Shown: piece after piece, positions 7,310-15,078 of the stretch
How the letters are laid out: every line of letters starts with the position of its first letter
How positions within the stretch are numbered: the stretch's first letter is position 1
Source: an uncultured Collinsella sp.
GTDB taxonomy: Bacteria > Actinomycetota > Coriobacteriia > Coriobacteriales > Coriobacteriaceae
Assembly: GCA_900554495.1 (NCBI GenBank)
Contig: USHR01000015.1
Span: 1-17,390, forward strand
Length of the DNA: 17,390 bases
Direction: 5' to 3'
Notes under the pieces: generated by a model
The model's input: the letters and a program-made list of their open reading frames with translations, nothing else
What the model was told of the DNA's origin: nothing
Databases searched by the model: none
Position numbers and translations under genes: made by a program

Positions 7310-8104
7310 ATGACCGAAACCGCTGCCGCCCTCGTCGAGACACGCGACACCAAGCTCGAGATCATCATGGGCCGCGAGGCACTCGATAAGCTCGCCGATG
7401 CTACGGTGTTGGTGCTCGGCTGCGGAGGCGTGGGTTCCAACTGCTGCGAGGCACTCGCCCGCGGCGGCATTGGTCATTTCGTCATTCTGGACAAGGACAT
7501 CGTCGCGCCCAGCAATATCAATCGCCAGGCTATCGCCTTTCACAGCACCATCGGCAAGCGCAAGGTCGATGTTATGGAAGCCATGATCCACGACATCAAT
7601 CCCACCGCCACCGTTATCAAACGCACCGAATACCTGCTGAGCGACAACATCGACGAGTTCTTCGCGAGCGTTTTGGAGCAGACGGACGGCAAGCTCGACT
7701 ACGTCGTCGACGCCATCGACACCATCTCGGCCAAGCTCACCATTGCCAAATATGCTCAGGACCACGACATTCGTTTGGTTAGCTCCATGGGCGGGGCCAA
7801 CAAGCTCCATCCCGAGTGCCTCCGCTTTGCCGACATTTTCGATACGGTACGTGACCCCATGAGCCGCATCATGCGCAAAGAATGTAAGAAGCGCGGAATC
7901 AAGAGTCTGCACGTGCTGTTTAGCTGCGAGGAATCGGTTAAGACCCAACCCCGCGACCCGTCCAACATCCACGAGCGTACCGAGTTGGGTACCGCCAGCT
8001 TTATGCCGCCCATCATGGGTCAGATGATTGCCGGCGAGGTTATCCGCCAGATCAGCGGGCGCGGCACCGAGCGCGTACGCGCCGACGGCCAACGCCTGGA
8101 CTAG
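7310..8104 (+). CDS. tcdA: tRNA threonylcarbamoyladenosine dehydratase (ThiF/E1-like)
   Basis: TcdA uses ATP to cyclise t6A37 of ANN-decoding tRNAs to ct6A. The 264-residue length matches the family (E. coli 268). Visible landmarks are the nucleotide-binding GCGGVGSN (37-44) after LVLG, D61 in LDKDIV, SNINRQ at 68-73, IGKRK at 81-85 and DAIDTISAK from about 134. These are shared with MoeB/ThiF/E1 enzymes, and the overall order and the C-terminal GTASFMPPIMGQMIAGEVI fit the TcdA branch. There is no C-terminal rhodanese domain, which argues against MoeZ-type enzymes. ATG 7310 is chosen because GGAGG (7299-7303) lies six bases before it; the in-frame ATG at 7304 abuts that site. It is followed 14 bases later by a TatD hydrolase gene, probably on the same transcript. 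Confidence 0.93.
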   Translation: MTETAAALVETRDTKLEIIMGREALDKLADATVLVLGCGGVGSNCCEALARGGIGHFVILDKDIVAPSNINRQAIAFHSTIGKRKVDVMEAMIHDINPTATVIKRTEYLLSDNIDEFFASVLEQTDGKLDYVVDAIDTISAKLTIAKYAQDHDIRLVSSMGGANKLHPECLRFADIFDTVRDPMSRIMRKECKKRGIKSLHVLFSCEESVKTQPRDPSNIHERTELGTASFMPPIMGQMIAGEVIRQISGRGTERVRADGQRLD

Positions 8105-8117
8105 CAGGATGTCCTGC
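8104..8117 (+). promoter_or_regulatory. Small hairpin over the tcdA-tatD junction
   Basis: GCAGGATGTCCTGC is a perfect 14-base palindrome starting at the last base of the tcdA stop codon and ending just before the next ATG (8119). The only plausible ribosome binding site (AGGA) for the next gene lies inside the left arm, so ribosomes terminating on tcdA could open it. Confidence 0.4.
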
Positions 8118-8118
8118 G

Positions 8119-8901
8119 ATGGAACCGCAATTCTTTGACACGCATTGTCATCTTGATTTGATGCTCGGCCCCGATGCTGCAGCCAGTGAGTCGGCGGCGT
8201 CGGGTCTGGGGCTCTTTGACTGCGGGGTCGACCCACGCGACTTTTCGGCCGCAAACGAGCGCGCCCGTCGCCTACCAGGCATCATCGCTGGCGTTGGGCT
8301 CCACCCCTGGTGGCTCGCCGACGGCCGCTGCGGTCCTGCCGAAGTCGATCTGCTTTGCGAAGTTGCTGCCCAAGAGCGCCACATCGGCGAGGTGGGACTC
8401 GACTTTTCCGCACGCTTTGCCGGAAGTGAGCCGCTACAAATACAGGCATTTGACCGGCTCTGCGATACACTCGTGCAGCATCCTCTTACCGGGCGCGTGA
8501 TATCAATTCACGCCATTCGTTCGGCAGGAGCCGTACTGGACGTCCTCGAATCGCATGGACTACTCATCCCAAACTCCGACTCCCCCGCTATCATCTTCCA
8601 CTGGTTTAGCGGCACTTCGGACGAACTCGCCCGCGCGCGTAATGCGGGCTGTAGTTTTTCCGTCAACGAACGCATGCTTGCGTCTAAACGTGGACGCGAA
8701 TATGCCCGACAGATTCCACTCGACCGTCTAGTGCTCGAGACCGATGCGCCAGCCGAGCCAAACACAGAAACAAGCGCACAGTCGCTCATCAGATCGCTCA
8801 CAAGGACCTCGATGCGCATTGCCTCACTCAAAAACTGTGACGCTAAGCACATTGAGTCGGCAGTTTTAGCAAATGCGCGCTCTGTATTTGACCTTCGCTA
8901 A
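8119..8901 (+). CDS. TatD-family metal-dependent hydrolase (DNase-like)
   Basis: TatD proteins are TIM-barrel metallohydrolases with 3'-5' exonuclease or D-aminoacyl-tRNA deacylase-like activities. The 260-residue product carries all expected metal ligands: H9 and H11 in DTHCHLD, E91 in GEVGLDF, H131 in ISIHA, H161 in FHWFSG and D209 in ETDAP. GLHPWW at 60-65 is also typical. It has no signal peptide and should be cytosolic. The sequence is more diverged than housekeeping TatD/YcfH proteins and may be a paralogue; the exact substrate cannot be told from sequence. It lies 14 bases downstream of tcdA, suggesting cotranscription. The stop at 8899-8901 is only five bases from the start of an inverted-repeat element. 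Confidence 0.9.
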   Translation: MEPQFFDTHCHLDLMLGPDAAASESAASGLGLFDCGVDPRDFSAANERARRLPGIIAGVGLHPWWLADGRCGPAEVDLLCEVAAQERHIGEVGLDFSARFAGSEPLQIQAFDRLCDTLVQHPLTGRVISIHAIRSAGAVLDVLESHGLLIPNSDSPAIIFHWFSGTSDELARARNAGCSFSVNERMLASKRGREYARQIPLDRLVLETDAPAEPNTETSAQSLIRSLTRTSMRIASLKNCDAKHIESAVLANARSVFDLR

Positions 8902-8906
8902 CCCCT

Positions 8907-9137
8907 GTGGGCAAAAAATGCCAAATATGAGTACTGCTACCGGAATGGATACATTACTTTTAACTTCCCAACCGCCAGAATAATCCTCGATTGTCCGCTA
9001 ATTAGAGCTTTTACAGTCATTCATCCTGCGTTTTCGCAAATCTTAAACCCCTCCAGACGCTCAAATCACATCTGAAGGGGTTGATTTTGCTGCGACTAAA
9101 TTAGTCACAGTACTCATATTTGGCATTTTTTGCACAC
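8907..9137. repeat. 231-bp element with 31-bp inverted ends (MITE-like or dispersed repeat)
   Basis: Arms 8907-8937 and 9107-9137 form inverted ends. Within them 8911-8936 and 9108-9133 are perfect reverse complements (26 of 26), and one mismatch precedes three more matching outer bases. The interior is AT-richer than the flanking genes and holds further hairpins at 9046-9082 and 9090-9110. There is no transposase and I see no target-site duplication. It sits exactly between convergent genes. Each arm carries the start of a 21-codon frame reading inward with the same first six residues (MPNMST), but without a good ribosome binding site. It could be a non-autonomous mobile element, a dispersed palindromic repeat, or a very long RNA hairpin. 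Confidence 0.7.
9046..9082 (-). other. Hairpin inside the inverted-repeat element
   Basis: Arms 9046-9057 and 9071-9082 pair over 12 positions. The one imperfect pair is G-U as minus-strand RNA and C-A as plus-strand RNA. On the minus strand it is followed by TTAAGATTT, so it could act as a weak terminator for the operon ending at 9180. A neighbouring 10-position stem (9090-9099 with 9101-9110), partly overlapping the right inverted end, shows the same G-U preference. Confidence 0.5.
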
Positions 9138-9140
9138 CGA

Positions 9141-9172
9141 GTCCCGGGGAGGCACCCGCACCTCCCCGGGAC
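9141..9172. other. Perfect 12-bp GC-rich hairpin after the kinase gene
   Basis: GTCCCGGGGAGG and CCTCCCCGGGAC flank an eight-base loop, eight bases past the kinase stop codon on the minus strand. No T tract follows on either strand, so it is not a standard intrinsic terminator. It could protect the 3' end of the operon mRNA or stop transcription with help. Confidence 0.6.
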
Positions 9173-9179
9173 CGCTCGG

Positions 9180-10043
9180 CTATTCGACGATTGGTGCTCC
9201 GTGGCCCCAAGAACCTTCCATGCCGCACACGGTCGAAGCAAACCCGGCAGCAAAGTCGAGCGCGCGCTCGATGGCCTCGGCGCCATCCTCACCACGCTTG
9301 ACGGAATCGAGATAGCACATCAAAAACGAGGTGAGGAACGAGTCGCCCGCCCCCATGGTGTCCTTCATGTCCGTTACCGGTTTAGCCAGCTGGCGGTAAT
9401 AACGCTCGCCGTCGTAAGCAATGCAGCCCTCGGCGCCCGCCGTAGCCGACACAAAACGCGGACCCAGACCCTTCACCCATGCCAGACGCTCGCGAATCTC
9501 GTCCTCGCTCGCGGCATCCGCCGCACTAAAGAAAGCGAAATCGACGTAGGGCGCAATCTGCTCGTAGTACTCGTCGGTGGAGTCGTCCGAAAAGTCAAAA
9601 GAGACCGTGACGCCCGCAGCCTTCAACTTGGGCAGCTCGCGCTCGGTAAAGCAGTAGTTGCCCGAATGAACCACATCGAACTGCTTCATGTACGCAAGGT
9701 CAAAGCGATCGAGGACATAGCGCGCATCGCCACGGATACCGCCCTCGTTGGAGCCAAGGAAGACACGGTCACCGTCAACGACGGTCACGCGAGCCGCTCC
9801 GTTCTCGCCAATCATCTGCTCGCATTTGTCAAGCTCGATACCCTCATCCTCGAGGCTTGCAATGACATGCTCGGCAGCGGCGTCATTGCCAAAAATGCCC
9901 ATGTATGCAGAGCGTGCGGCACCGCATTTCTTGGCATAAACGGCGAAGTTCACCGCATTGCCGCCGGGATACATGGTGTGGATATGCTCGTAGCGATCGA
10001 CGACGTTGTCGCCAAATCCGAGCGCGTTAACGTTAAATGCCAT
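9180..10043 (-). CDS. frlD: PfkB-family sugar kinase, fructoselysine 6-kinase (FrlD)-like
   Basis: This probably phosphorylates the Amadori (fructosamine) substrate at the sugar C6, preparing it for the SIS deglycase encoded just upstream. The 287-residue product has the ribokinase-fold signature: GDNVVDRY at 11-18, PGGNAVNFAVY at 26-36 (substrate binding), FDFSD at 149-153, and DTMGAGDSF at 228-236 with catalytic-base D234. The GDN-VD-Y, GGNAVN-AVY and FDFSD blocks are shared with E. coli FrlD more than with ribokinase or fructokinase. The start at ATG 10043 has GAAGGGG and AAAGG upstream. It lies 14 bases downstream of the deglycase gene and is the last gene of the operon. The exact amino-acid part of the substrate cannot be deduced. 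Confidence 0.88.
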   Translation of the reverse strand: MAFNVNALGFGDNVVDRYEHIHTMYPGGNAVNFAVYAKKCGAARSAYMGIFGNDAAAEHVIASLEDEGIELDKCEQMIGENGAARVTVVDGDRVFLGSNEGGIRGDARYVLDRFDLAYMKQFDVVHSGNYCFTERELPKLKAAGVTVSFDFSDDSTDEYYEQIAPYVDFAFFSAADAASEDEIRERLAWVKGLGPRFVSATAGAEGCIAYDGERYYRQLAKPVTDMKDTMGAGDSFLTSFLMCYLDSVKRGEDGAEAIERALDFAAGFASTVCGMEGSWGHGAPIVE

Positions 10044-10057
10044 GACCTTTGCCCCTT

Positions 10058-11026
10058 CTAGTACTCGACAACACCCATATAGCGGCGGAAATCGGGATCG
10101 TGATCAAACACCTTGCCGCGTGCGGCGCGCAGCTCGCAGTTCATGGCGTAGAACAGCACCGGGTCCAGATAGGCACGGACGCTCGCCGGCACGGCTTCCA
10201 TACCGTACTCCTTGGCATCAAGCACCATCAGCGTATCGGTATGCGTCTTAAGGAACGCCAGGGCGCGCTCGTCCATAGCACGGCACTCGCTGGAGCCCAT
10301 CTGCAGGAAGTAAAAAACGCCATCCTGAGTAGCCTCGAAGGGGCCGTGGAAGTACTCGGCAGAGTGGATGTAGCTGCAGTGCTGCCACTGCATCTCCATA
10401 AGAGAGCAGATAGCGAAACCGTAGGTCTGGCTAAAGTTGGGACCGCTGCCCAGAATATAGAAGAACTCGTGCTCCTGGCAAAGCTTGGCAAAGCGATCAC
10501 CCAGCTCGGCATTTACCTTCTCGCGTGCCGGGGGAAGAATCTTATCCATCTCGGCAATACCGGCATACATATCGGCAAGATCGGCGTAGCCCTCCTGCTG
10601 ATCGAGCAGCTCGGCCGCAAGCGACAGCGAAATGCCAGCGGGGACCTCGGCCTGCGGCACGCCCTCGCCCCACGGGTAGACCCACGTGGTCCACTTGCCG
10701 GAGTCAATCTTGGATCCAGCGTTGTCGGTCTGGGCGATCACCGTAGCGCCGGCAGCAAGGGCAATCTCACAGCCCTCGACGACCTCGGGGGTGTTGCCAC
10801 TGTGGCTGCAAGCAATGACCAGGGATTTCTCACCCAAGCGGCGCGGGCGCATGATATCAAACTCGCGAGCCGTATAGATATACGAAGTGAAGGTGGTTGC
10901 CTCGCGCTGCAGAAGCTCATGAGCCGGGATCAAATCGATCATGGAGCCACCGCAAGCAATCCAGTAGACGCTGTCGAACTTGCCCTTCTCGGCAATTGCC
11001 TCTTTGATCAGGTCGTGTGCGTTCAT
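10058..11026 (-). CDS. frlB: SIS-domain fructosamine 6-phosphate deglycase, FrlB-like
   Basis: Deglycases of this group split a 6-phosphofructosamine into glucose 6-phosphate and the free amino compound. ATG 11026 is chosen because AAAGGA lies just upstream; an upstream TTG at 11059 is unlikely. The product is 322 residues with two SIS domains. The first contains IACGGS (23-28) and the phosphosugar-binding SHSGNT (74-79). The second contains ILGSGPN (191-197) and the family block SAEYFHGPFE (222-231), with E224 and H227. The C-terminus HDPDFRRYMGVVEY matches the ending of E. coli FrlB (HNPDERRYYGGLVEY). Glucosamine-6-phosphate synthase is excluded because there is no glutaminase domain. It is followed by the kinase gene; a 62-base spacer separates it from the epimerase gene. 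Confidence 0.88.
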   Translation of the reverse strand: MNAHDLIKEAIAEKGKFDSVYWIACGGSMIDLIPAHELLQREATTFTSYIYTAREFDIMRPRRLGEKSLVIACSHSGNTPEVVEGCEIALAAGATVIAQTDNAGSKIDSGKWTTWVYPWGEGVPQAEVPAGISLSLAAELLDQQEGYADLADMYAGIAEMDKILPPAREKVNAELGDRFAKLCQEHEFFYILGSGPNFSQTYGFAICSLMEMQWQHCSYIHSAEYFHGPFEATQDGVFYFLQMGSSECRAMDERALAFLKTHTDTLMVLDAKEYGMEAVPASVRAYLDPVLFYAMNCELRAARGKVFDHDPDFRRYMGVVEY

Positions 11027-11088
11027 ATCCAGTTCCTTTCTTGTTTGGTCCACAATCAATGACGTTGGTTGCGTGGCCGATAGTTGTT

Positions 11089-11940
11089 TTAGTCAATCAG
11101 ATATTTCTCGAATGCGGCCATGTTCTTGGCATCTGCCGCCGCCGGGTCATCATAGTAACGACCGTCCGTGATTTCCTGGCCCAGCATGCCGTCGAAACCA
11201 TGGGCGTTGAGCGTGGCAACGAAGGCGTCCATATCGTGCTTGCCATCGCCCCACACCAGATGGCCATACGGATCACCGTCGATAAAGTGCATCTCGTGAA
11301 TTGCCCCATCACCAAAGGCGGCAAACCAGTCCTCGAGCGTCTCGCCTGCAACGCCCATCGCGGTTGTATCAACCATGGGCTGTAAGTACGGGCTCGCGAC
11401 CTCGTCAATCATGCGCTTCGCATCGGAAACCGTCGTCACAAGGTTGCTCTCCTCGGGACGCAGGCTTTCCATCGTAAGCACCAGACCGTGCTCGCCGGCA
11501 TACTCCGCCAGAATGGACATGTGCTCGCGGCTGCGCTTCCAGGCTTCCTCGCGGTCCTCGTCCCAGTCGCCCCAGCCCGAGTTGACGGACATACGGTCGC
11601 ACCCAAGTACCTCGGCAAGCTCAATGCCGTGCTTAAAGTACGCCAGGCTGCGCTGTTCATGCAGCGGTTTGCGTGCGCAGTATTGCCAAGGATAGACAAC
11701 ATTCTCGGGACACAGAGTACGATACCTAAGCCCACGGTCTGCAGCTTTTTTCGCCAGGACCTCAGCCTCAAAGTAGCCCGTATGGTCGAGTGTCACATGC
11801 GGCTCCGCACACCACAGCTCAATGGACTCAAAGCCCAAACGCTGCTGCACATCAAGGAAGTAATCGAGCGACCACATGATGTAGTGGATATTCATGCCCG
11901 CAATCTGTTCGCGGCGCAGCGTCGGCTTGGATTCAGACAT
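11089..11940 (-). CDS. TIM-barrel sugar isomerase/epimerase, FrlC-like
   Basis: The xylose-isomerase-like TIM-barrel family includes FrlC, which interconverts fructoselysine and psicoselysine. The 283-residue product has the family's metal-binding set: E158 in TMESL, D191 in MVDTT, H218 in MHFID and E256 in GQEIT. GMNIHY near residue 15 and LGFESIELW at 35-43 mark the first strands. There is no signal peptide. AAGGAGG lies six bases before ATG 11940 within the last codons of the amidohydrolase gene; the two genes are separated by one base, so they are translationally coupled. By context it acts on an Amadori compound or its C3 epimer. Other sugar substrates remain possible, since this family is functionally broad. 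Confidence 0.82.
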   Translation of the reverse strand: MSESKPTLRREQIAGMNIHYIMWSLDYFLDVQQRLGFESIELWCAEPHVTLDHTGYFEAEVLAKKAADRGLRYRTLCPENVVYPWQYCARKPLHEQRSLAYFKHGIELAEVLGCDRMSVNSGWGDWDEDREEAWKRSREHMSILAEYAGEHGLVLTMESLRPEESNLVTTVSDAKRMIDEVASPYLQPMVDTTAMGVAGETLEDWFAAFGDGAIHEMHFIDGDPYGHLVWGDGKHDMDAFVATLNAHGFDGMLGQEITDGRYYDDPAAADAKNMAAFEKYLID

Positions 11941-11941
11941 C

Positions 11942-13525
11942 TTATGCCTCCTTATTTCGATCGAACACGATTTGTCCGTCCGACATCGTCATATCAACCG
12001 AAAGATCGCGTGCGTCGCGATAATCGAGGTCGAACACATCCCGATCGAGCACGCAGATATCAGCAAGCTTGCCGACCTCGAGCGTACCCAGCTCGTCTTC
12101 GCGCATCAGATCGTACGCGCCCCCGGCAGTCCAAGCACGCAAGAGCTCGACAAGCGTCAGCGCGTTGGCCTCATTCACGGGCAGTCCATCGTCGAAGTAT
12201 CCGCCGCACGCACTGTAGATTGACTCGCCCAGGCTCGGAATCAGCAGCGGCAAATCCGTACCACAGCACACCGTGCATCCGGAATCTTCCATGCCGCGGC
12301 GATTCCAGCTGTGCAAAAGTCGCGTCTTGCCAATTTGTCGACGCATCATCGACAGGCAATCCTCGCGCCGGTCCAGCGTCAGAATCTGCGGATAGACCTC
12401 GCAAATTCCACCTAACTTGCCAAACTTGACAAGATCGGTCGGATCAGAGTTCTCGAGATCGGTAATCGCATGGCGGCGAAGCAACCGTCCATGCTCGTCT
12501 CGAGGCAGCGAGGCATAGAGCGCCACGGTGCGACGAACGGCGCCATCGCCCTGGCAATGCAAGGAATATCGGAAGCCGTCAGCATCAATTGCGCGCAGCT
12601 CGTTCTCAATCAGATCCCACTCGGGCTCCTCGACAACCGTCTTGCCGGCAGCGCCCGCATCGGCCGTGTCCTCATAGGGGTCAATCATCTCGGCAAGCCC
12701 CGCCCATACGCCGCGATCGGTCATACGGTTGAAGCCAGAAAAACGAACGAACGGTCCCCGGAAGCGCTCTCGTGCCTCGCGGGCATATGCCAGATTTGCA
12801 CCGGCACCCACCGGCTGCGACATCATAGAGACGCGAACCGTCAGCTCACCAGATTCCTCACGGCGAGCCATTTCGTCGGCAAAACCGTAGTAGTCATCAA
12901 ACGCCATCTCCTTGATGGCGGTAACGCCGCGCTCGTTAAGCATGCTCATGTAGTCCGAATACCCCGCACGTACCTCGGGCAGCGCGAGGAAATCGCTCAT
13001 CATGCGCCAGATCTTCTCGGCATAGCACGCCTGGGGTGTAAAGCCGTATCGTGCACTGGCGGCAGCATTGAGAACGCAGGTCTCCGCACCCGGTGTAAAG
13101 CAGACGACAGGGATATCGCCAAAACAATCGTCAAACACAGCTGCCGTATTTGCGTTCTCGGCATCCGATGCCAACGTTTCGGGTAGGCTGTGGCCAAAAG
13201 CCGCCGCGCAATCCGGATGATCTTCTTTCCATGCACGCAAGAGCGACACGGCCTCTTTGGCATCAGCGATGCCGGACAGATCAGACCCCAACGTCCGCAG
13301 CGCCCAGCCTGTATAGAAGGTATGCACATCGATCAGGCCAGGCATGACGGTACGGTCGCCCAGATCAACTACCTCGTCCGCTTGGGTCAAATACGAAGCT
13401 ACCTCACACTTGGTGCCAACCGCCTCAATTCGATTGCCACGGACCGCTACGAAACCTTCGAACGGCAGGTCCCCCGTACCGGTAAAGACGCTCTTAGACG
13501 TCAGGACCGTTAAACGATCAGACAT
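11942..13525 (-). CDS. Divergent YtcJ-type amidohydrolase (Amidohydrolase_3) without the HxH motif
   Basis: ATG 13525 is chosen because AGGTGG lies five bases upstream; the product is 527 residues, the usual family length. The N-terminal beta-sandwich strand pattern (FTGTG, NRIEAVG) and the MPGLIDVH entry to the barrel are typical. Normally H-x-H follows; here it is H68-T69-F70. Later landmarks are present: H323 in SLHCQGD, H352 in RHAITDLE, D424 in CGTDLP, and GTLEVGKLADICVLD near the C-terminus. K205 in AIKEM is a possible carboxylysine, but this is speculative. Relatives hydrolyse N-substituted amides. In this operon it might remove an N-acyl or peptide part from a glycated substrate, or have lost metal-dependent activity. 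It is cytosolic and tightly spaced with its neighbours (9 bases and 1 base). Confidence 0.85.
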   Translation of the reverse strand: MSDRLTVLTSKSVFTGTGDLPFEGFVAVRGNRIEAVGTKCEVASYLTQADEVVDLGDRTVMPGLIDVHTFYTGWALRTLGSDLSGIADAKEAVSLLRAWKEDHPDCAAAFGHSLPETLASDAENANTAAVFDDCFGDIPVVCFTPGAETCVLNAAASARYGFTPQACYAEKIWRMMSDFLALPEVRAGYSDYMSMLNERGVTAIKEMAFDDYYGFADEMARREESGELTVRVSMMSQPVGAGANLAYAREARERFRGPFVRFSGFNRMTDRGVWAGLAEMIDPYEDTADAGAAGKTVVEEPEWDLIENELRAIDADGFRYSLHCQGDGAVRRTVALYASLPRDEHGRLLRRHAITDLENSDPTDLVKFGKLGGICEVYPQILTLDRREDCLSMMRRQIGKTRLLHSWNRRGMEDSGCTVCCGTDLPLLIPSLGESIYSACGGYFDDGLPVNEANALTLVELLRAWTAGGAYDLMREDELGTLEVGKLADICVLDRDVFDLDYRDARDLSVDMTMSDGQIVFDRNKEA

Positions 13526-13534
13526 CACAACCAC

Positions 13535-14998
13535 CTACACCGGAAGCATGCCAGAGATTGCCGTTACGATCAGGCCAAAGACGACCATGAAAATGAAGAA
13601 CTTCCAAATGGTCTTCCACCATTGGCCAAACGAAATCTTAGCCACGGCAAGGCCGGCGACCGTCATGCCCGCCACGGGACTGATGGTGTTGATGGTCTGA
13701 TTAGCAAACTGGAGCGCGGTAACGGCAGCTTCGGGATTGAGGCCCATAAGCTCGGTCAGCGGACCCATGACGGGCATGGTGAGCGCCGCAAGTCCAGAAC
13801 TCGAGGGAACCAGCAAAGAGAGCAGGCCAAGGACGATATACATAAACGTGGTGTAGACGGCAGCGGGTGCACCGGCGAGCGCAGTAGCGAGCGCCTGGAG
13901 GATGGTGTCGATGATCATGCCGCCCTCGGCGATGACCAGAATACCGCGAGCGATACCGATAACGATAGCAGCGTACGCAAAATCGGCGAGACCCTTAACG
14001 AACTCCTCAGCGATCGTCTGCTGGTCAAGACCGCCCAGGATACCGGCAAGCAAGCCCATGCCAAGGAACACGGCGGAAATCTCATTCATGTACCAGCCCT
14101 GGGTAACAAGACCCCAGACGATAATGCCCATACCGCAGGCAAAATCGATAAGTACGAGCTTCTGACGGGTAGTGAACTCTTCCTCGATGGAGGCATCGGT
14201 CACGGAAAACTCAACACGCTTGAGCTTGTCGTCCTCGTACGTAATGGACGACTCGGGGTTTTTCTTGACGCGCATAGCGTAGCGCATGGCCCATGCGATA
14301 CCGACGGCAGTAAAGATGACCCAAGAAACGGCGCGCAGCCACAGCTGAGGATTGCCCTCGATGCCAATGATGCCCTGGGCGATCAAAACATTAAACGGGT
14401 CGATGGTCGAAGCACAATATCCCAGGTTAGGACCAAGGAAGCAGATGATGAATGCCGTCATCGAGTCATAACCGATACCCATCATGATGGGAATGAAGAT
14501 GGCATAGAACGGCAGGGCTTCCTCAGACATGCCAAACGTAGTGCCGCAAATGGACAGCAACGTCATCGTAATGGGAATGATGAGGATGTCCTTGTTCTTG
14601 AGCTTTTTAATCACACGGCTCATGCCGGCATTCAAAGCGTTGGTCTTGGTGATGATTGCGAACGATCCGCCAATCAATAAGACGAACGCAACGACGTCGG
14701 CAGCCTCCTGGATGCCCTTAGTGGGCGCTTGCAGGACCGCGAAGATATCCTGACCCAGATTGATGGTCTCGCCGGTCTCGGAATCGGTGTAGTTCTTATC
14801 GACCTGTTCATAGGTTCCAGCAACGGCGACTTCGCGCTCGCCCGCCGCTGTCGAAATCGTCTTGCGCTGATACTGACCCGAGGGAACGATCCAAGTCAGG
14901 ACCGCAAAGACAACGATCAGCAAGAACATGATCGTATAGACATGCGGTAATTTGAACTTAAAACGTCTGTTTGTCTTCTTCGCCTTCGTATCTGACAT
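13535..14998 (-). CDS. YfcC/DcuC-superfamily membrane transporter
   Basis: ATG 14998 is chosen because GGAGG lies five bases upstream; the product is 487 residues with about 11-13 hydrophobic helices. The basic N-terminus KKTNRRFKFKLPHVYTIMF and LTWIVPSGQY at 34-43 are characteristic of the YfcC branch of the C4-dicarboxylate anaerobic carrier superfamily. The family carries dicarboxylates, amino acids and small peptides; substrates are rarely proven. As first gene of a deglycase/kinase operon it most likely imports the glycated amine, a role filled by an unrelated APC-type permease (FrlA) in E. coli frl. The promoter lies about 75 bases upstream, and the amidohydrolase gene starts nine bases after its stop. 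Confidence 0.9.
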   Translation of the reverse strand: MSDTKAKKTNRRFKFKLPHVYTIMFLLIVVFAVLTWIVPSGQYQRKTISTAAGEREVAVAGTYEQVDKNYTDSETGETINLGQDIFAVLQAPTKGIQEAADVVAFVLLIGGSFAIITKTNALNAGMSRVIKKLKNKDILIIPITMTLLSICGTTFGMSEEALPFYAIFIPIMMGIGYDSMTAFIICFLGPNLGYCASTIDPFNVLIAQGIIGIEGNPQLWLRAVSWVIFTAVGIAWAMRYAMRVKKNPESSITYEDDKLKRVEFSVTDASIEEEFTTRQKLVLIDFACGMGIIVWGLVTQGWYMNEISAVFLGMGLLAGILGGLDQQTIAEEFVKGLADFAYAAIVIGIARGILVIAEGGMIIDTILQALATALAGAPAAVYTTFMYIVLGLLSLLVPSSSGLAALTMPVMGPLTELMGLNPEAAVTALQFANQTINTISPVAGMTVAGLAVAKISFGQWWKTIWKFFIFMVVFGLIVTAISGMLPV

Positions 14999-15040
14999 AG
15001 ATACCTCCAAAGAACTCGAGACTGCATCGCATCTCGCTTC

Positions 15041-15078
15041 AACGCTTGCATAAGGCAAACGTTCTATGACGTTCTATA
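15041..15078 (-). promoter_or_regulatory. Candidate operator: palindrome plus tandem repeat at the operon start
   Basis: AACGCTTGC (15041-15049) and GCAAACGTT (15055-15063) form an imperfect palindrome (eight of nine) around five bases. It overlaps two tandem copies of ACGTTCTAT at 15059 and 15069, with a 10-base period (one helical turn). Both lie at and just past the predicted transcription start of the operon, the right place for repression by the adjacent GntR-family protein. Confidence 0.5.

Noticed and set aside
7274..8254. Minus-strand frame (326 codons) opposite tcdA
   Set aside because: Antisense shadow of a gene with complete E1-like motifs; no recognisable domain.
8907..9137. Calling the inverted-repeat element an insertion sequence
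   Set aside because: No transposase frame and no target-site duplication; only a repeat or MITE-like call is supportable.
9141..9172. Calling the kinase-proximal hairpin an intrinsic terminator
   Set aside because: The stem is excellent but no T tract follows on either strand.
13622..14680. Plus-strand frame (352 codons) opposite the YfcC-type transporter
   Set aside because: Highly charged, His/Asp-rich shadow translation typical of antisense to a membrane protein gene.
13535..14998. Naming the transporter FrlA
   Set aside because: FrlA is an APC-family permease; this protein has YfcC/DcuC features, so only the role by context may be similar.
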